From positions 1 to 64,000 of the forward strand of contig CALVYD010000004.1 in assembly GCA_944371995.1 (NCBI GenBank): DNA of 64,000 nt. Reading direction: 5' to 3'. Positions 15,830-24,372 of the stretch are shown in pieces. This DNA is from an uncultured Bacilli bacterium. Lineage in GTDB: Bacteria; Bacillota_I; Bacilli_A; RF39; UBA660. Made by a program: the position numbers and the translations under genes. Every line of letters begins with the position of its first letter. Position 1 is the first letter of the stretch. A model generated the notes under the pieces. That model was not told where the DNA came from. It searched no databases and was given only the letters and a program-made list of their open reading frames with translations.

Positions 15830-17052
15830 TAGTTGATATTATTAATAAGAAAAGAAATGGTCAAGAATTAAGTTATCATGAGTTAGATGTTTTCTTTAAC
15901 GGTTATTTAGATGGTAAAGTAAAAGATTATCAAATGTCTAGTTTACTTATGGCTATTTGTATCCAAGGAATGAGTGATGAAGAGATTTTTTCTTTAACTA
16001 AAATATTTATTGATAGTGGAGATGTTCTAGATTTGAGTTTTCTTCCTGGAGTTACTGTAGATAAACATTCTACTGGAGGAATAGGGGATAAAACTACTTT
16101 GGTTATTGCTCCAATTGTTGCGAGTTTAGGTATTCCAGTTTTAAAAATGAGTGGTAGAGGATTAGGATATACGGGTGGTACGATTGATAAATTAGAAAGT
16201 ATTCCTGGTTTTCGTATTGATTTATCTGATGAGGAAGTTATGCATCAAGTGGAAGATATTGGCATTGTTATTACGGGTCAGACCGCTAGTCTTGCTCCTA
16301 TGGATAAGAAGATATATGCTTTGCGTGATGTTACAGGAACAGTGTCTTCTATTCCTTTAATTGCATCTAGTATCATGAGTAAAAAAATAGCAGCTGGTGC
16401 TGATAAGATATTAATTGACATTAAAGTTGGTAATGGTGCTTTATTACAAACGAGAGAAGAAGCTGAGAAGTTAAGCGAATTAGTTATTAAGATTGGTAAA
16501 ATTTATCAAAAAGAAGTACGAACTATTGTTAGTGATATGAATATTCCTTTAGGATATTGTATTGGTAATAGTTTGGAAGTCTTGGAAGCTATTAAAATTT
16601 TACAAGGTAATGAGCGTGATAATAATTTAACGAAGTTATGTATAGATCTTGCTAGTGAAATGGTTTGTATGTCTAAAGGCGTTACTAAACAAGATGCTAT
16701 TGATATGATTTTAGATTCTATTCAATCTGGTATTGCTTATCAGAAATTTTTAGAACTAGTTCAAGCACAACATGGAAATATTGATTTACTTTCTACTAGT
16801 AAAAAAGTTAAAATAATCAAGGCTTCTCAATCTGGTGTTATTCAGAGTATTTCTGCAATTGAACTTGGAAAGTTATCGGTATCCTTAGGTGCAGGACGTA
16901 CGACTATGGAGGATACGATTGATTATGGTGTTGGACTAGAACTTCTAAAACAAGTTGGTGATTCTGTTCAAAAAGGGCAGGAAATACTTAAAATTTATTA
17001 TCGAAAATTACCTAGTTTACCAGACTTTAATCACATTTTTTTAATAAAGTAA
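15826..17052 (+). CDS. pdp: Pyrimidine-nucleoside (thymidine) phosphorylase
   Basis: It cleaves uridine, thymidine or deoxyuridine with phosphate to free base and (deoxy)ribose-1-phosphate. The 408 residues contain the family signature KMSGRGLGYTGGTIDKLESIPG and the phosphate site KHSTGGIGDK. LRDVTGTVSSIPLIASSIMSKKIAAG and DIKVGNGA follow. The C-terminus is about 25 residues shorter than in Geobacillus-type Pdp but ends cleanly in the biotinyl/lipoyl-like region. It shares an operon with the GNAT gene. Salvage partners such as deoC or cdd are not nearby. Confidence 0.93.
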   Translation: MIVDIINKKRNGQELSYHELDVFFNGYLDGKVKDYQMSSLLMAICIQGMSDEEIFSLTKIFIDSGDVLDLSFLPGVTVDKHSTGGIGDKTTLVIAPIVASLGIPVLKMSGRGLGYTGGTIDKLESIPGFRIDLSDEEVMHQVEDIGIVITGQTASLAPMDKKIYALRDVTGTVSSIPLIASSIMSKKIAAGADKILIDIKVGNGALLQTREEAEKLSELVIKIGKIYQKEVRTIVSDMNIPLGYCIGNSLEVLEAIKILQGNERDNNLTKLCIDLASEMVCMSKGVTKQDAIDMILDSIQSGIAYQKFLELVQAQHGNIDLLSTSKKVKIIKASQSGVIQSISAIELGKLSVSLGAGRTTMEDTIDYGVGLELLKQVGDSVQKGQEILKIYYRKLPSLPDFNHIFLIK

Positions 17053-17110
17053 AAAAAAAGATTGAAAAATAGAAAACTATGTTATAATAATAATATGAAG
17101 GCGGTGTATT

Positions 17111-18331
17111 ATGGAGAAAATTTATATGAATAAGAATAATGATGGTAAACAACAATCTACTTTTCAACAAGTTTTTAAATCGCAGTTATCTAAGAAAATG
17201 TCTATCACCATGGCTTTGGTAGCTTTCTTTTCATTTTTATTGATTGGTATAGGCAATGTTTCTTATGCTGCTCCTGTTGAGATTCCAAAGGATGATTTAG
17301 GAGATAGTATTGTTACACAAACATCCAATGTACAAGTTATTGGTGCTTCTACTCCAACTTTTTCTGTACAGATGTATTATACTACAGTAAATGGACAATC
17401 TCTTCCAATTTTCTGTTTAGAGAGAGATGTTGATTTCATAGCAGGAGAAACATTAACAAAGTCAGGTAGTATTGATGATCAAGGATTGCTATATGTAATG
17501 GCTAATTCTTTTCCTCATGTTAAGTTTGTAGATTCTTCTGGTAATCAATTTCCAGATGAAGTTCAAACATGGATTACTCAAGCAGCTATTTGGGAATATT
17601 TAAATGGTTCTAATTTAAATGTTAGCGATGACAAACATAATTTAGAGCAAATGAAGACGGTTAGAGAACTTTATTATGGAGATAGTCCTAATACTAAATA
17701 TTGTGATGTAGATGGTTGCTATGATTCAGAAGTGCAAGTTGATTCTACTGAAACATTTTATCAAAAATATATTGCAGAGTTAGTTACAAATGCTAAACAA
17801 GCTGGTGTTACTACTAGTGGTGTTATGCAGATGAGTAAACAAAACAATGATATATCAATTACTGATGATGAAAAATATTATCAGTCATCAGAAATAACTG
17901 TTTCTAATACTGCACCAAATAATATTTTAGAATTCTCTGTTTCTATTGAAGATGCTCCTGAAGGAACAATTTTAGTAGATGAAAACGGACAAGAAGTTGA
18001 AAGTACTAAAAACTTATCTAAGTTTTATGTAAGAGTTCCTGTTGATAAAGTTACTGAAGATAATAAGACAGTTAAATTGAAAGCAACTGGAACATTTAGA
18101 GGATATGATGGTTATTACTATCGTGCTGATGGTGCACAAACAGTTAGTACAGTATTTACTACAGATGTTAAAAATGATACTGGTTTAGAGTTTACACTTA
18201 ATTATACTCCAGAAGTACCTTCTACTGGTATGAATATGGCACAGTCAGTATACTTTATTGGTTTAATTGTGTTACTATGTGGAGTGGGTATTATTTATGC
18301 AAATGCCAAACCAAAATCACAACAACAATAA
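17111..18331 (+). CDS. Thioester-domain (TQXA) surface protein with sortase signal
   Basis: This 406-residue wall protein has a signal peptide (basic start, then MALVAFFSFLLIGIGNVSYAAP). A thioester domain follows: cysteine C102 in LPIFCLERD and glutamine Q157 in WITQAAIWEYL, which in this family form an internal Cys-Gln thioester that bonds to host ligands. After a beta-rich stalk (about 225-360) comes the sorting motif VPSTG (369-373), a variant of LPXTG. A membrane helix and a weakly basic tail end the protein. The adjacent sortase gene overlaps its 3' end and is the obvious anchoring enzyme. Confidence 0.85.
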   Translation: MEKIYMNKNNDGKQQSTFQQVFKSQLSKKMSITMALVAFFSFLLIGIGNVSYAAPVEIPKDDLGDSIVTQTSNVQVIGASTPTFSVQMYYTTVNGQSLPIFCLERDVDFIAGETLTKSGSIDDQGLLYVMANSFPHVKFVDSSGNQFPDEVQTWITQAAIWEYLNGSNLNVSDDKHNLEQMKTVRELYYGDSPNTKYCDVDGCYDSEVQVDSTETFYQKYIAELVTNAKQAGVTTSGVMQMSKQNNDISITDDEKYYQSSEITVSNTAPNNILEFSVSIEDAPEGTILVDENGQEVESTKNLSKFYVRVPVDKVTEDNKTVKLKATGTFRGYDGYYYRADGAQTVSTVFTTDVKNDTGLEFTLNYTPEVPSTGMNMAQSVYFIGLIVLLCGVGIIYANAKPKSQQQ

Positions 18332-18980
18332 AAATAGAAAACGTTTGAGAAAGAGTCAGTTGCTATTCATCGGCTCTTTCCTTGTATTTATAGGAATAAT
18401 TACTATTTCTTATAATCATTTAGTTTTTTTAAAGGATCAAGTATTTGCTAATATGAAAATTGCTATGTTAGATTTGGGAAATGTTGCTCAGGATAAAATT
18501 CAAGATGAAATAGATATTCCAGAGGTAGAAAACGTTTCCGATGGCACTGTTTATCAACAGAACGATAAAGAAATTGATTATAGCAGGTATGTTGGTGTTT
18601 TAGAGATTCCTAAAATAAGTTTAAAAAGAGGGTTTTATAATACTGATTCTAAATATAATAATATTGAGCAAAATGTATCAATGATAACTGGTTCTTCTAT
18701 GCCAGATGTTCCTAATGGAAATTTAATGTTAATGGCGCATTCTGGGGATGCTTATATTTCATTCTTTGCTTATTTGTATCGTTTAAAAATAGGAGATACT
18801 GCCTATATTACTTACCAAGGAAAAAGATATAAATATCAAATTGTTAATATTTATACTGTTCCTAAAACAGGTAAGGTGGCAGTTTATCGAGATTATAATA
18901 AAACTACATTAACTCTTATTACTTGTACTAAGAATGATGATACAACCCAGACTGTTTATATTGCTGAATTAGTATCTTAA
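18297..18980 (+). CDS. Sortase, lacking the usual catalytic arginine position
   Basis: This membrane-anchored transpeptidase should link the upstream VPSTG protein to the wall. The 227 residues have an N-terminal membrane helix (about 20-40) and a sortase barrel. LEIPKISL, MLMAHSGD with the catalytic histidine H148, and TLTLITC with the nucleophile C210 are present. After C210 the sequence is TKNDDTTQTVYIAELVS with no arginine, although sortases normally place one there. I chose the ATG at 18297, after GGAGTG. It overlaps the adhesin gene by 35 bp and couples the two. Confidence 0.85.
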   Translation: MQMPNQNHNNNKNRKRLRKSQLLFIGSFLVFIGIITISYNHLVFLKDQVFANMKIAMLDLGNVAQDKIQDEIDIPEVENVSDGTVYQQNDKEIDYSRYVGVLEIPKISLKRGFYNTDSKYNNIEQNVSMITGSSMPDVPNGNLMLMAHSGDAYISFFAYLYRLKIGDTAYITYQGKRYKYQIVNIYTVPKTGKVAVYRDYNKTTLTLITCTKNDDTTQTVYIAELVS

Positions 18981-18995
18981 TAGGAGGTGTGGTCT

Positions 18996-19586
18996 ATGGA
19001 GTTAAGTTTATTTGAAAAGATGAAAATAATTTTTGAATTATTATTTTCATCTTTTATGTTTATAGAACTATTTTTCTTATTCCTTCTATTATTTCTTTTG
19101 GTAGTTGTTAATATGAAAGTGAAAAATAAAGTTATACCTATTTTTCTAACTATATTTTTTGCTATTTCTGTTCTTGTCCTTGTTATCTATCATTTTTCTT
19201 ATGTTGCTACTTGCCTTGATACTTTTATTATGAAAGTTATGGATTATTATTATTTTCCTTCTACTGTTGTCTTTTTCTTCTTGTTTATTGTTGCTATTTT
19301 GATTTTTATTTATACTATATTTAGTAAAAAGTTACTTACCTGGAAAAAGATATTTAATTATAGTTTTATGACTATCATATTTTTACTTTTTTCTATGTTT
19401 GTAGGTACTGCTAATATTCAGAATATAGATTTATCTGATGTTGTTTCTTTATATCAAAATGATCAAATTTTATCTGTTGTACAACTTAGTAATTTAATTT
19501 TTCTGTGTTGGATAATAATTAGTTTCTTTTATCATTTATATATGTTTTTTAAGAGAAAGTTTGATAAAGAAAAGGTTGAGTTTTAA
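18996..19586 (+). CDS. Unknown membrane protein of the sortase cluster
   Basis: The 196-residue protein has about five hydrophobic helices, short loops and a basic C-terminus (FFKRKFDKEKVEF). AGGAGG lies 8 nt before the ATG at 18996. It is the last gene of the adhesin-sortase transcript and ends at a strong bidirectional terminator. No motif or family is recognised. Its position suggests a role in surface-protein export or in the same membrane complex, but that rests only on context. Confidence 0.7.
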   Translation: MELSLFEKMKIIFELLFSSFMFIELFFLFLLLFLLVVVNMKVKNKVIPIFLTIFFAISVLVLVIYHFSYVATCLDTFIMKVMDYYYFPSTVVFFFLFIVAILIFIYTIFSKKLLTWKKIFNYSFMTIIFLLFSMFVGTANIQNIDLSDVVSLYQNDQILSVVQLSNLIFLCWIIISFFYHLYMFFKRKFDKEKVEF

Positions 19587-19608
19587 AGAGACTCAACCTT
19601 ATTTTTTT
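19572..19608. terminator. Bidirectional terminator between the sortase cluster and vanY-like gene
   Basis: Ten-bp perfect stem AAGGTTGAGT/ACTCAACCTT (19572-19581 with 19591-19600), then ATTTTTTT. On the other strand it is followed by TTTTCTTT. Confidence 0.9.
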
Positions 19609-20444
19609 GCTAAATATTCTTCTAATGTTAAATTATTTTTATAGATTTCTTCTGCAATTTCTTTTCCAACGTAACGATAATGCCATGATTCATATTGGTA
19701 TCCAGTAATATTTGTTTTATCTTCTGGAAATCTTAATATAAATCCATATTTGTAAGCATTTTGTTGCATCCAAGTAAATTCTTCTGTTTCTTCGAATGAA
19801 GTATATGGTATTACTCCATTATAGACATCTACCGCTAGTCCTGTTTGGTGTTCTGAGTATCCTGCTCTTGCTGAATAGGTATCAGCTGCTTGTTTACCAT
19901 CTGTTTCTACATAATTATTGTATAAGTTTACTTGATAGTCATAACTTCTATAGCTTGACATTGCTAGTATTGTCATATCATCTTCTTTTGCGTTCTGAGA
20001 TAGTTCTTCAAAAGCATTTTTTGCTTCGCTTACTAACTGCATGCCACTTCTAGCGTAAGCAGTATCGATTGGTTCTAGATTTTCTGGTATATAATCTTGT
20101 GTTACATAATTATATTTATTTACTAAAATTAAATTTGTATTTAAATTTTCTGAAGGTTTTGTATTTGTATAATAAGGTTGGTCAATACCAATATTTACGT
20201 GTGTAATTACATCTTCTATTGATAGTGAATTGTTTTCTTTTTGATATGTTATATATCTTTCTTTATTTTCTTTTCTATAGTAAGATATTTTTTTCATGTC
20301 TTCTATTAATTTTTCTTCTTTTGTTAATTCTTTTTTATTTTCATTTTCTTTAGGTAATACATATATTATTCCAACTCCTATGATTATGCATATTAGAAGT
20401 ATTAGTATTACTTTAGGACCTTTTTTCATTTTTCTTTTTTTCAT
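19599..20444 (-). CDS. VanY-type D-alanyl-D-alanine carboxypeptidase (M15B)
   Basis: This zinc peptidase trims the terminal D-Ala from cell wall stem peptides. The 281 residues have an N-terminal anchor helix (about 8-27) and the M15B zinc motif SEHQTGLAVDVYNG, providing His and Asp. TWMQQNAYKYGFILRFP and SWHYRYVG (second zinc His) follow. These blocks are diagnostic for the VanY/DdpX-like family. I chose the ATG at 20444 because AGGTG lies 5 nt upstream. It diverges from a serine-type D,D-carboxypeptidase gene at 20531, so two wall carboxypeptidases share one intergenic region. Confidence 0.9.
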   Translation of the reverse strand: MKKRKMKKGPKVILILLICIIIGVGIIYVLPKENENKKELTKEEKLIEDMKKISYYRKENKERYITYQKENNSLSIEDVITHVNIGIDQPYYTNTKPSENLNTNLILVNKYNYVTQDYIPENLEPIDTAYARSGMQLVSEAKNAFEELSQNAKEDDMTILAMSSYRSYDYQVNLYNNYVETDGKQAADTYSARAGYSEHQTGLAVDVYNGVIPYTSFEETEEFTWMQQNAYKYGFILRFPEDKTNITGYQYESWHYRYVGKEIAEEIYKNNLTLEEYLAKK

Positions 20445-20530
20445 ATTATCACCTACTTTCATCATATCATTCTTTTTTTTATTTATGTATATTTTTTTTC
20501 ATCTTTACATAAAAAATAATGGAGGTATTT

Positions 20531-21724
20531 ATGAAGAAGGTTTTATCTATTTTTTTCTGTGCTTTGAGTATTGTTACTATTATTCCTTCTCCGGTATATG
20601 CTGAAGAGGCGAACGAATCTGAACTTATTCCTGGAGCAGTCAGTGGTGTATTGATGGAAGCTAATAGCGGGGAGATTGTTTTTCAAAAAGAGATGGATAA
20701 AGAAGTTAGCGTTGCTTCTATGACTAAGATGGTTGCTCAAATATTAATTTTAGATGCGATAAGAGAAGAAAAAATTTCCTGGGATGATATTGTTACTGTT
20801 AGTCAGAATGCAGCAGACATGGGAGGTTCACAGATTTATTTAAGTGTTGGTGAAAAGATTAGTATTCGTGATTTAATGAAAGGTATTTCTATGGCTAGTG
20901 CTAATGATGCTACTGTTCAGATGGCAGAAGTTATTGCAGGGAGTGAGGCTGCTTTTGTTAAGTTAATGAATGATAAAGTTAAAGAGCTGGGATTAAAACA
21001 TACTGTATTTAAGAATTCTACTGGTCTTGATGAAGAAGGCCATTACTCTAGTGCTTATGATATGGCGATGATTGCTAGAGAACTTGTAGTTAATTATCCT
21101 GAAATTTTAGAGTTTTCTTCTGTCTATGAAGATTATTTGCGAGAAGATACTGAAAATAAGTTCTGGCTTGTTAATACTAATAAATTAGTACGTTTTTATG
21201 AAGGTGCTGATGGTTTAAAGACCGGTCATACTGATGCGGCTAAATATTGTTTGGCTGCTACTGCTAAGAAAGATAATCTTCGTTTTATTGCTATTGTTTT
21301 AGGAGAAGAAGATAGTAAGGTTAGAAATCAAGAAGTTATGAATTTACTTGATTATGGTTTTAATCATTATCAAATGAACTTGATTAAATCTAAAGATGAG
21401 GTTTTAAAAACTGTTCCTATTGATAAAGCTACTAAATCAGAACTTTCCTTAGTACCAGTTCACGATATTGGAGTATTGTCTAAGAAATCTAGTAGTTCTG
21501 TAAAATATACATATGAAGTAAAATTACATTCTTTTCAGTTTCCGATAAAAAAAGGTGATGTTGTTGGAAAAGTAATTGTTAAAGATAAAGAAAATGATAA
21601 AAATATTACTACTGTTGATTTGACAGTTTTGGAAGATGTTGATTCGCTTTCTTATTTGCAACTATTTTATAAAGGATTTAAAGACTTATTTTCTGGTAAT
21701 TATACCTTTTCATTTACTAAGTAA
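20531..21724 (+). CDS. dacA: Serine-type D-alanyl-D-alanine carboxypeptidase (S11, DacA/DacF-like)
   Basis: This low-molecular-mass penicillin-binding protein removes terminal D-Ala from peptidoglycan. The 397 residues start with a signal peptide (MKKVLSIFFCALSIVTIIPSPVYA). All three penicillin-binding motifs are present: S63-M-T-K66, S123-A-N and K230-T-G. A PBP5-type C-terminal beta domain (about 275-375) and an amphipathic end (LFYKGFKDLFSGNY) that would hold it at the membrane complete it. I chose the ATG at 20531 because the GGAGG that starts inside an upstream ATG codon is its ribosome site. Confidence 0.93.
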   Translation: MKKVLSIFFCALSIVTIIPSPVYAEEANESELIPGAVSGVLMEANSGEIVFQKEMDKEVSVASMTKMVAQILILDAIREEKISWDDIVTVSQNAADMGGSQIYLSVGEKISIRDLMKGISMASANDATVQMAEVIAGSEAAFVKLMNDKVKELGLKHTVFKNSTGLDEEGHYSSAYDMAMIARELVVNYPEILEFSSVYEDYLREDTENKFWLVNTNKLVRFYEGADGLKTGHTDAAKYCLAATAKKDNLRFIAIVLGEEDSKVRNQEVMNLLDYGFNHYQMNLIKSKDEVLKTVPIDKATKSELSLVPVHDIGVLSKKSSSSVKYTYEVKLHSFQFPIKKGDVVGKVIVKDKENDKNITTVDLTVLEDVDSLSYLQLFYKGFKDLFSGNYTFSFTK

Positions 21725-21730
21725 GTTTGA

Positions 21731-21759
21731 TTGACTATTGTTAGTAAAGTGTGTATAAT
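21731..21759 (+). promoter_or_regulatory. Strong promoter of the SGNH hydrolase gene
   Basis: TTGACT (21731-21736), 17 bp, TATAAT (21754-21759). It is followed by a leader with a terminator-like hairpin (21776-21800). Confidence 0.75.
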
Positions 21760-21775
21760 TTCTATAGGATAATAT

Positions 21776-21800
21776 AAGGTTTTATACCTTTTTCTTTTTT
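21776..21800 (+). terminator. Terminator-like hairpin in the SGNH hydrolase leader
   Basis: AAGGT-TTTAT-ACCTT (21776-21790) followed by a T-rich tract to 21800. It lies between a good promoter and the start codon at 21828. It is enclosed by the longer inverted repeat CTATAGGATAA/TTATCTTATAG (21762-21772 with 21802-21812). It may be an attenuator, or simply the terminator for dacA read-through. Confidence 0.4.
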
Positions 21801-21827
21801 GTTATCTTATAGAAAGAGGGAAGTTTT

Positions 21828-22784
21828 ATGGATAATGATAAGCAAAAAAAAGTAAGTAATCGTAGAAGTAATTATAAATATTCTAATAAAAATTATCAAC
21901 AGACTAATCATCAGAGAAGAAATTCTTATTATCAAAATACTAATAAAAGACGTTCTTCTAGTCAACATTCTTCTAATTTAGAATCTGATGAGATGAAATT
22001 TTCTGATGAATTAGATACTAGTTTTGTTGAGAAGAGAAGAGTAAATAAAGATAAGATTATTCGTGATTTGGATAATTCTTATCAGAAAGAAAATAAGCCT
22101 AAAAAAGGTAGTATTAAGATTATTTTGCATCTTTTACTTATTATATTATTATTAAGTATAACTGTTTTATGTACTAGTCTTTATTTTACTTATATTTCTC
22201 CTAAAGTAGTAGAAAAGGCAGTTACTAAAGAAGTTGTTGTGATGGATGATAATTATTTGTTTTTAGGGGATTCTATTACTGATTTTTATGATTTAGATGA
22301 ATATTATGAGGGATTACCTGTTGTTAATAGTGGAATTGGTGGAAATGATACTCAAGATATTTTGGATGATATGGAAAATAGAGTTTATCAATATAATCCT
22401 TCAAAAGTGTTTTTATTAATTGGAACTAATGATATTGATCATGGTGACTCTTTGGATTCTATTGTAGATAATATTGAAAAGATTCTATTAGAAATTCGTG
22501 AGAATAGACCATATTCGGAACTTTATTTAGAATCCATTTATCCTGTTATGGAAGGAGAAAAGGCTGTTAATAGTCGTACTAATGAAAAAATTATGACTAT
22601 TAATGATAAATTAGAAGAGTTTTGTGAAAAAGAACAGATTACATATATCGATATGTTTGATTTATTAGTGGATTCTTCTTCTGAAAAAGTACAGATAAAT
22701 CCTAAGTATACTAAGGATGGTTTGCATTTATCTGATGAAGGATATGATGTAGTTACTAATGAAGTTAAGAAGTATTTGAAGTAA
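21828..22784 (+). CDS. Membrane-anchored SGNH/GDSL hydrolase
   Basis: SGNH enzymes are esterases, often O-deacetylases of wall or capsule polymers. The 318-residue protein has a charged, Asn/Ser/Arg-rich cytoplasmic stretch of about 95 residues, one membrane helix (about 100-122) and then the hydrolase domain outside. Block I is LGDSI (nucleophile S149). Block II is probably SGIGGNDTQD, block III LLIGTNDID, and block V DGLHLS with D297 and H300. All catalytic residues are present. A type II membrane topology with an unusually long basic N-terminus is the odd feature. Confidence 0.88.
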   Translation: MDNDKQKKVSNRRSNYKYSNKNYQQTNHQRRNSYYQNTNKRRSSSQHSSNLESDEMKFSDELDTSFVEKRRVNKDKIIRDLDNSYQKENKPKKGSIKIILHLLLIILLLSITVLCTSLYFTYISPKVVEKAVTKEVVVMDDNYLFLGDSITDFYDLDEYYEGLPVVNSGIGGNDTQDILDDMENRVYQYNPSKVFLLIGTNDIDHGDSLDSIVDNIEKILLEIRENRPYSELYLESIYPVMEGEKAVNSRTNEKIMTINDKLEEFCEKEQITYIDMFDLLVDSSSEKVQINPKYTKDGLHLSDEGYDVVTNEVKKYLK

Positions 22785-22829
22785 TCTATATTTATTATTT
22801 AATGTTTTATCATATTTGTTTTTTTCTTT

Positions 22830-22838
22830 CATATATTA
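22830..22838 (+). promoter_or_regulatory. Sporulation-type -10 element before spoVS
   Basis: CATATATTA fits CATANNNTA (sigma-E/K type) and is identical to the element before cotE. In B. subtilis spoVS is under sigma-H, so a mother-cell assignment here is only a suggestion from the motif. Confidence 0.35.
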
Positions 22839-22867
22839 ATGGTATAGAAAGAGAGGAATTTATAATT

Positions 22868-23128
22868 ATGGAAACATTAAAAGTAAGTAGTAAATCTAAT
22901 CCTAACAGTGTTGCTGGAGCACTTGCTAATGTATTTCGTGAAAAAGGAAACGTAGAAATTCAAGCAGTTGGTGCAGGTGCGTTAAATCAAGCAATTAAAG
23001 CTGTTGCAATTGCAAGAGGGTTTGTAGCACCTTCTGGTAAGAATCTGGTATGTATTCCTGCCTTTCAAGATATTGCTATTGATGGCGAGGAACGTACAGC
23101 AATTAAGTTGATTATAGAGGCCAAATAG
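22868..23128 (+). CDS. spoVS: Stage V sporulation protein S
   Basis: SpoVS is a small Alba-like protein that affects septation and coat assembly timing in spore formers. The 86 residues METLKVSSKSNPNSVAGALA, then GNVEIQAVGAGALNQAIKAVAIARG and IPAFQDIAIDGEERTAIKLIIEA, match the highly conserved family almost throughout. I chose the ATG at 22868, after GAGGAA. The frame can be read from 22802, but that part covers the promoter. Its presence, together with CotE, is strong evidence for endospore formation or recent loss of it. Confidence 0.95.
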   Translation: METLKVSSKSNPNSVAGALANVFREKGNVEIQAVGAGALNQAIKAVAIARGFVAPSGKNLVCIPAFQDIAIDGEERTAIKLIIEAK

Positions 23129-23141
23129 GTCTTTTTTTTTC
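23117..23141 (+). terminator. Terminator after spoVS
   Basis: Short hairpin AGGCC/GGTCT (one G-U pair) with loop AAATA, overlapping the stop codon, followed by a long T run. Confidence 0.65.
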
Positions 23142-23185
23142 GTTCATAACGTGATAAACTATATTATAGATAGGAGGGTGTTTTT

Positions 23186-24328
23186 ATGTTTTGTCCTCGT
23201 TGCGGCGCTCAGATGAAAAATAATCAAAGATATTGTATGAAATGTGGAGCTTTGAATTATGATCATCCCGATAATAAACGAATGAAAAATTTAATGTCTG
23301 AGGAAGAGTTTGAAAAATCTAATAAGGAGTATCAGGAAAATCTTACTAAACCGGCTGATGTAGTAGAGTTTGCTGGTCAAAAGTATGAAACTAAAACTAA
23401 AAATAAAAAATCTTATGTTGATACTAGAACTGCATTGATTTTGTTGTTAGTATTTACTGTTGCTTTAGCATTACTTTTGTATTTCTATTTTTATTTTTCT
23501 GCTCTTATGATAGTAGTTGCTTGTCTTTTTTATTTCCTTTTTGGCTTCTTTACTATTGCTTTGTCATGTGTTTATATGAAAGGTGGATATTCGGGATTTA
23601 CGCCTATTATACCTTTTTATAATAATTTTGCTTATTGTGATATGGCTGTTGGTTCTGGATGGATGTTTTTACTTTTGTTTGTTCCTATTGTCAACTTCTT
23701 TTATTCACTTTATCTTAACTATCAATTTGGTAAATCGTTTGGAAAAAGTGGATGGCTTACTGTATTTTTTCCATTTATTATGATTCCATATATTGCTTTT
23801 AGTGATACAGCAATATATCAAGGTCAAGGGTTACAATATTCATCGTTTGTGGAAAAAGGAAAGAGAAGAAATCCTAATATATCTGCTTTTGTTTATGCAG
23901 TTATTGTTTTTGCCTTAAGTATTAGTATTTTTATACCGGTATCTACTAGTGCAAAATATAAATTGCTTCCTCGAGATATGGAGAAAGTTTTAGAGAAGGT
24001 ACATGAAGATGTAGATTCTGGATATTATACTTGTGATAATGGAGATATTAATACTAGTCCAGGAGAGTATTATATTAAATTCTCTGATGTAAATGATTTA
24101 TTAGATTTTCAACTTCTTCCTTTAAGATCACCATTTAATGGAGAAAAATTAAAGGGATATGTTAAAGTTGTATTTACCTCTACTGAAGGTAAAGCTCACT
24201 ATACTTATTCTATTACTGTTACTGATGGAAAGTTAGGTATTCGTAATGGTAAAGAAGATTCTTATTATAGTGTAAAAAAAGTTACTGATGTTTCTTTGCC
24301 AGAGGGAGCAGTTATTTGTAAAAAGTAG
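23186..24328 (+). CDS. Zinc-ribbon membrane protein (DUF5684-like)
   Basis: The 380-residue protein begins with a zinc ribbon (FCPRCG...YCMKCG, residues 2-21) and a charged linker. Four or five membrane helices follow (about 85-215), containing GWMFLLLFVPIVNFFYSLYLNYQFGKSFGKSGWLTVFFPFIMIPYIAF, typical of the DUF5684 membrane module. A last helix (about 230-250) leads into an extracytoplasmic C-terminal domain of about 120 residues. The role is unknown; similar proteins often sit near signal peptidases. AGGAGGG lies upstream of the ATG. Confidence 0.75.
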   Translation: MFCPRCGAQMKNNQRYCMKCGALNYDHPDNKRMKNLMSEEEFEKSNKEYQENLTKPADVVEFAGQKYETKTKNKKSYVDTRTALILLLVFTVALALLLYFYFYFSALMIVVACLFYFLFGFFTIALSCVYMKGGYSGFTPIIPFYNNFAYCDMAVGSGWMFLLLFVPIVNFFYSLYLNYQFGKSFGKSGWLTVFFPFIMIPYIAFSDTAIYQGQGLQYSSFVEKGKRRNPNISAFVYAVIVFALSISIFIPVSTSAKYKLLPRDMEKVLEKVHEDVDSGYYTCDNGDINTSPGEYYIKFSDVNDLLDFQLLPLRSPFNGEKLKGYVKVVFTSTEGKAHYTYSITVTDGKLGIRNGKEDSYYSVKKVTDVSLPEGAVICKK

Positions 24329-24337
24329 TAAAATAAG

Positions 24338-24366
24338 TTGATATTTTTCTTAAAAAGTAATATACT
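24338..24366 (+). promoter_or_regulatory. Promoter of the T-box leader
   Basis: TTGATA (24338-24343), 17 bp, TATACT (24361-24366). Transcription would start near 24373, right before the T-box leader. Confidence 0.7.
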
Positions 24367-24372
24367 ATTAAC

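Noticed and set aside
19599-20444. Acquired vancomycin resistance (vanY)
   Set aside because: The protein is of the general M15B wall carboxypeptidase type and no vanHAXRS genes are near.
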